Shown in pieces: positions 61,601 to 64,000 of a DNA stretch of 64,000 bases; positions within the stretch are counted from its first letter, which is position 1; each line of letters opens with the position of its first letter. The position numbers and the translations under genes were made by a program. The DNA comes from a virus. Location of the stretch: positions 84,844-148,843 of the IMG/VR virus record IMGVR_UViG_3300044911_002208. The stretch is one strand, 5' to 3'. The notes beneath the pieces are model-generated. The model was not told the origin of the DNA. It worked only from the letters and a program-made list of their open reading frames with translations, and searched no databases.

Positions 61601-64000
61601 AACAAAACTGTGATCTAAACCAGTACCATATCCAGAAAATGTTAAAATATTTCCTAGTGCAGTAGTTCCAATTCCAACATAAGATCCAGTAGTACCTAGA
61701 CCAACTTTTATAGTGGATATTCCAATAAAGGTATCCGAATATCTTACTGCATACACTTCACTATTATTTGGAAGCGGGAATGTTGTAGTAGCAAATGAAA
61801 CCTGGATGGAACTATTTCCGTTATTTTTATAAGTTAAAGTATCACCAGTATTCAAATTATGCCCAGGTAAGTAAATTGAATTTTGTGGAATGATTACTTC
61901 TTTAATACCAAATCCTGGATTTGAAAAATAAGTTGTTCCAACTTCATTCGCGGATCTTAATACAATAGACGATTCAGTTTTGATATGAGGAGTTAATACT
62001 GTTCCCGATTCTATCTGTGCCCCCCAAACATAAAATGTAGACTCTGGTATTGTATACCCTTCTGGTCCCCAACCACCAACAAAGAAATTATGTGGTCCTG
62101 CATTTGCTGAACCAGATACTGAATATCTTTTCCATGAACTACTTAATACTATTTGTTGTGCGATAAAATTAGATCCATCTTCAACAATCAAATAAACTAT
62201 TTCTCCACCAAATTGTCCCTTTAAAAATGCTGATATTGTATAATTATTTGTAGCTAAAGTTACAGGTCCATTTAATATACCAGATATTTCTGTTGCAGTT
62301 ACAATACCAACTTGAACTTTTGCTGCAGAAAAAGTATTATTTGGTGCTTGTTGATCATAATAATTTACTGTGATTGTAGTTCCAGATCCTACTACATATG
62401 TTGACCAAGCAGAAAAATCTACTGGATTTGAATATGTTAAAATGTTTTCACTTGGAATTGAAATAGATTCTGCTGGATAAAAATAAATTTCTTTATTTAA
62501 TTTGTAATTTGTTATATTAGTGAGACCAACATTAACAAAAAACTTTCTTGGGAATTCTTTAACAACTATTCCTTGAGAATGTGCTACCCCAATTGTTGAA
62601 TTATATGCTCTTCTAATTTTTATTCTAGAACTATTAGTATCAACTGATAATACTTTAACCTGCTCAGTGCCAATTCCCAATATGTCATTTATATTGAGAT
62701 CAGGAATAGTTAATGATCCAATAACATTGATATAAGTAACTATTCCAGTTATTGAGGAATCTGCAATATTTTCAGTTAATGTTAATTGATTTGTGGATAT
62801 ACCAACCTTATAAACTCCATCAAATTGACTATTTAAATTTGAAAGATTCTGTATTTTGATTAAATCCGATGCCGTTAAATTGTGTGGTGCTGTTGCAAAT
62901 CCAATAAAAGTTCCACTATTATTGTATGGAATAAGTTCAACGTTATCAACTTTAGAAGATGTGTATACTATATTACGAACAGATCTTCCAGAAATTTCTT
63001 TGATGGATGCATATGCACCAGAACCACTGGTTCCCTGATTGTTGAAGAAAATATTATCATTAATGGAATAATTATCACCAAAATTAACAACCTTTAATTC
63101 ATTAACAAATCCAGGAACCGCAGAAGAAACTATAGGATAACTTTGTACAAATTTATCTGGTTGAATTACACCATCATAGTAACTATTATTTAAAAGTATT
63201 GAATATGGAGTTGTATTTCTTAACCATTTTGTTTGATTTATATCAATAATATCTTGATTTGATAATTGATCAAAATTAAATCTTACTGGAGTTGATTTGT
63301 AATAATTTCCAATAAAATATGGAAATACTGGTTTTAAAAATCCATTAAAAATACCAGAAGAATCTTTTTGTGCATTTATAGTTGAAAAATATGCATATAC
63401 ACCGTTAGGAAACTCTGGGGTCTTACAATATCTTCCATTATAGATGTCTAGATCTCCTTCTCCAGAAAATTCATAGTCTTCAACAAATAAACCAACTGGA
63501 TAAGATGCTGGTCTGTCTGGCTTTGGTCTAAGTACATATCCAGATACCATCCTCTTTACTATACCACCTTCTCTATCACTATAACCATAGGGACCATAAA
63601 TTGGATTACCATCATATGCCCATCCTATAATTGGGGAATGATATTTTAATGTTAGATCATCATTTAGCAAGTCATTTCTATAAATTACTGTTCCGTCTTC
63701 ACCTAAAGATGTTGATAAACTCTTTCTTCTTAACTCTCTAGGAACATATGAATGGCAATATTGCAATCCATATCTCTCATTTTTTCCAAGAGAAAGAAGT
63801 CCATCATCAAATCTTATTTGATTTGTGTCTATTAGTCTTTCTACTAAGTTTATTCTCCAGTTTTTTATCTGGGTTTCAAATTTTGCCCCAGATCCAGCAG
63901 ATAAAACTCTGATGAAAGTATTATTTTTATTATAACCAAAACCAGTATTAATTATTTTTACTTCAATTATTTTACCATCTTTTATAACTGGTGTTAAAAT
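55655..64000 (-). CDS. Giant YHYH-containing structural protein (partial, over 2780 aa)
   Basis: The frame is open from 64000 to its stop at 55655, so the N-terminus lies beyond the window; a TTG at 63766 is not a true start. The first visible part has a G-x-G-Y repeat ('NTGFGYNKNNTF') and a YHYH-type segment ('GWAYDGNPIYGPYG'). A carbohydrate-binding-like sandwich ('WSTYVVGSGTTITVNY...GAQIESGTVLTPHI') lies near 62.0-62.4 kb. Many further beta repeats follow. Proteins of this size and type are tail or baseplate fibres in marine myoviruses. It probably takes part in host binding. No protease or lysozyme motif was noticed. Confidence 0.7.
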   Translation of the reverse strand: MLTPVIKDGKIIEVKIINTGFGYNKNNTFIRVLSAGSGAKFETQIKNWRINLVERLIDTNQIRFDDGLLSLGKNERYGLQYCHSYVPRELRRKSLSTSLGEDGTVIYRNDLLNDDLTLKYHSPIIGWAYDGNPIYGPYGYSDREGGIVKRMVSGYVLRPKPDRPASYPVGLFVEDYEFSGEGDLDIYNGRYCKTPEFPNGVYAYFSTINAQKDSSGIFNGFLKPVFPYFIGNYYKSTPVRFNFDQLSNQDIIDINQTKWLRNTTPYSILLNNSYYDGVIQPDKFVQSYPIVSSAVPGFVNELKVVNFGDNYSINDNIFFNNQGTSGSGAYASIKEISGRSVRNIVYTSSKVDNVELIPYNNSGTFIGFATAPHNLTASDLIKIQNLSNLNSQFDGVYKVGISTNQLTLTENIADSSITGIVTYINVIGSLTIPDLNINDILGIGTEQVKVLSVDTNSSRIKIRRAYNSTIGVAHSQGIVVKEFPRKFFVNVGLTNITNYKLNKEIYFYPAESISIPSENILTYSNPVDFSAWSTYVVGSGTTITVNYYDQQAPNNTFSAAKVQVGIVTATEISGILNGPVTLATNNYTISAFLKGQFGGEIVYLIVEDGSNFIAQQIVLSSSWKRYSVSGSANAGPHNFFVGGWGPEGYTIPESTFYVWGAQIESGTVLTPHIKTESSIVLRSANEVGTTYFSNPGFGIKEVIIPQNSIYLPGHNLNTGDTLTYKNNGNSSIQVSFATTTFPLPNNSEVYAVRYSDTFIGISTIKVGLGTTGSYVGIGTTALGNILTFSGYGTGLDHSFVTNYQDTISGDIYKKDAVVTTDREHGLRVSDIVDINIISGIQTTVYISYDDLNRRMLVNPRSFTALNVDSVENLITIANHGFELGSKVIHNSQTPSGGLNNAQIYYVIPISENSLKLSNNYYSTISSSSEVEFVNITSASFGTLTPINPEIKAIANSTVIFDLSDQSLSINGVSSFDFNLYTDSQFKNKFFSTLSNLGQFNVSKSGTIGIEGGRVTLIIDENTPKNLYYNLTPINYDGASAAKLEYLADNFNIKNNNKFSIVNSEFSKRTTITGVTTNTFRYSLINTPEKSGYTVSEGITTYSTNSSSAIGPVYTTNLSSKGRGYRKLPSVANISSGLGTNAIFLPASKTLGKVSDVEIRDIGFDYPVDYTLRPYAKFPNVFKIEPLSKFKEIKIISPGVNYFVPPQLLVLDGFTGRVNDEVDLRYDIGDIEVTIVRNTTGLYNVKPVIIPINNPNGTRISNITYNSTNKQVTVGLGISYTSEDQFPFIVGEKVIVENTNIDLVEGGRGFNSANYGYVLFEIIAADANIGVEEDPYIVYSLQNLLGPNQSPGIYDSFESFGAVTPERYFPSFDIKLEKDSFRSGEIVTTDSGAIGIVQNYDQANEYLKVRTKYTFKVNDLIVGSSSGNKGVISSVEGAEGIFDVKSNSITRKGWQKETGYLSNGLQRIHDNDYYQYFSYALKSPVSYEVWNPLVSNLNHTAGFKKFGELSIESFNVDEVGISTSQDFGALIAISDLVEVVDLNCVKDFDVAREKSILIDETLVSNEIIFRLPFLQRYQEFIGNRVLKIDDISSQFNNDQRSFNLYSNNYPIFKVEFNGSDPNIVDLADASINLINHYFVSGEEIEYIPPDNDFNNAIEIVPTVITGIGTTTKLPPSIYVIKVDNQRIRFASSPENALLFNPESINLTSVGIGSTHIFKSKIQNTKALITINGTIQTPIVSTAVTSSLASSVGIGSTIINVSGISSFFGGDLIQVNDEIMKISAVSSASTTFTVFRSWMGTVESSHNSNDQIVKLSGTYNIIDNTINFIEPMWGNLPIGFGTTASSSGEVDYAGLTTSSRFSGRVFIRSALNQAFTTSFVRAYETNYIFDDLSDQFNGITTQFTLKQNKLDVDGLTAGNAIILIDDIFQGPQRLGNVLTNILGDYKIEESAGVSTLGFTGNIADYDLTSDINVNRVPKGGVIVSVGSSNGFGYQPLVSAGGTATVSVAGTIQSISIGNSGSGYRVGIQTLVNIGVQTYSSGIPNITFVGYATVFNGNVIGPVVITNPGSGFTSSNPPEVIFDDPLSYSNIPLIYSSDSPPNGIGTGAVVDVVVGQGSSVINFEFKNYGYAYGQGDILTIPVGGLTGIPSSPGLPFNQFKVLVDSTYRSKFSGWNVGDFLVLDNIDQFFNGRRRLFPLSINGERISFFARQNSGIDLQSNLLVFVNDILQTPGEGYTFTGGSVLRFSEAPRGGVSGISTRGDRCKLLIYTGTQTIDVKQVDVLPTVKIGDEVQLYNDTDETLNQDERLVIDISAADTIITNNYAGQGVVSDELYERPISWCKQTVDKIIDENEVAKDRIYYEPAIIPTTNILHNVGLGSTAIFVSSLRPFFDYPLEGIAIDEKTTIELVSQEDLITATAESIISVGGTVSSISVTNPGFGYTIAPTVTIQSPGYATSVSSPATGIASISPSGIVTSIQVSFAGTGYVYGPVEALSISAQGLGFPRIDALTNKFIKAKLKSKTGIGVNATATITLNPFTYNITTLEITDGGYNYQLGDQLFIDTFDNVGLASTQRKYALTNPMEFTVSAIKPPVVLISPPARKNESIFSVTYSGDYGNIVGIGTTNVGITTGVQFDFYIPLNSVLRRDYSIFTSGIQTGQYFVVTDSSIGNSSVSLTSSNNILGIGSTCLDNVYEVISTSLVNRYIPSDGITTSVVRVVTKISNYNGLTGIASTAFYGNYSWGRIDTPIRTRPIEFNTQTNQFVGLSSNPIVRRAFPLKYLGYIV

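Noticed and set aside
63766-63766. Start of the giant YHYH protein at 63766
   Set aside because: The codon is TTG and the frame stays open to the window edge with typical repeat sequence, so the gene is truncated by the window.
1-64000. tRNA genes, CRISPR arrays, insertion sequences, integrase or attachment sites
   Set aside because: No cloverleaf with a matching acceptor stem, no spaced direct repeats and no transposase or integrase motifs were noticed on reading; a dedicated tRNA scan was not possible.

Overview
This window is a segment of an AT-rich, T4-like myovirus genome, most likely a marine cyanophage (Prochlorococcus/Synechococcus type). It carries a T4 core: replication and recombination proteins (gp41, UvsX, gp43, RegA, gp62, gp44, gp45, gp46, gp47, UvsW, UvsY), the late sigma factor gp55, and the head, neck and tail set (gp3, gp8, gp13 to gp23). 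Several accessory genes point to cyanophages: a small Hsp20, a CobS-like ATPase, a DUF3110-like protein (a family typical of cyanobacteria) and very large structural proteins with YHYH and DUF4815-like regions. Nearly everything is read on the minus strand. The only plus-strand genes are two tandem radical SAM enzymes at about 30.2-33.8 kb.

Layout. (1) 1-1.8 kb: an edge-truncated sulfotransferase-like gene, a 2OG-Fe(II) oxygenase and a possible glycosyltransferase, behind a late-type promoter. (2) 1.9-7.9 kb: gp41, UvsX, three tiny genes, DNA polymerase gp43 and two Sm-like proteins. (3) 8.0-8.7 kb: a small protein with a T4-type capsid-targeting leader, and Hsp20. (4) 8.8-13.6 kb: RegA, gp62, a tiny gene, a Dam-type methylase, a third Sm-like protein, gp44, a PD-(D/E)XK-like nuclease, a conserved unknown and sliding clamp gp45. 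(5) 13.6-17.8 kb: a DUF3310-like protein and a CobS-like AAA+ ATPase paired with a VWA/HExxH protein. (6) 17.9-23.8 kb: gp46, DUF3110, gp47, gp55, a fourth Sm-like protein, UvsW and UvsY. (7) 23.8-30.2 kb: gp3, major capsid gp23, scaffold gp22, protease gp21, accessory head proteins, a second capsid-targeted protein and a putative small core protein. (8) 30.2-33.8 kb: the radical SAM pair. (9) 33.8-46.5 kb: portal gp20, tube gp19, sheath gp18, terminase gp17, a DUF5661-like protein, gp16, gp15, gp14, gp13 and two small genes. (10) 46.5-64 kb: a 2502-residue DUF4815-type protein, baseplate gp8 and a giant YHYH-containing protein that runs off the right edge.

Regulation. Replication-side transcription units are separated by intrinsic terminators and host-like sigma-70 promoters, the clearest pairs being near 7.9 kb and 21.4 kb. 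Late genes are preceded by repeated matches to the T4-type late motif NATAAATA, which gp55 should recognise. Many neighbouring genes overlap as ATGA, TGATG or TAATG, implying translational coupling.

The most unusual items are the radical SAM pair with its palindromic two-way late promoter, two proteins with capsid-targeting leaders that may be packaged in the head, four Sm-like paralogues in one phage, the CobS-like ATPase with a VWA/metallopeptidase partner, and short repeat modules shared among sheath, neck, baseplate and fibre proteins. No tRNA, CRISPR array, insertion sequence or integrase was seen. No stretch over 300 bases lacks a gene.
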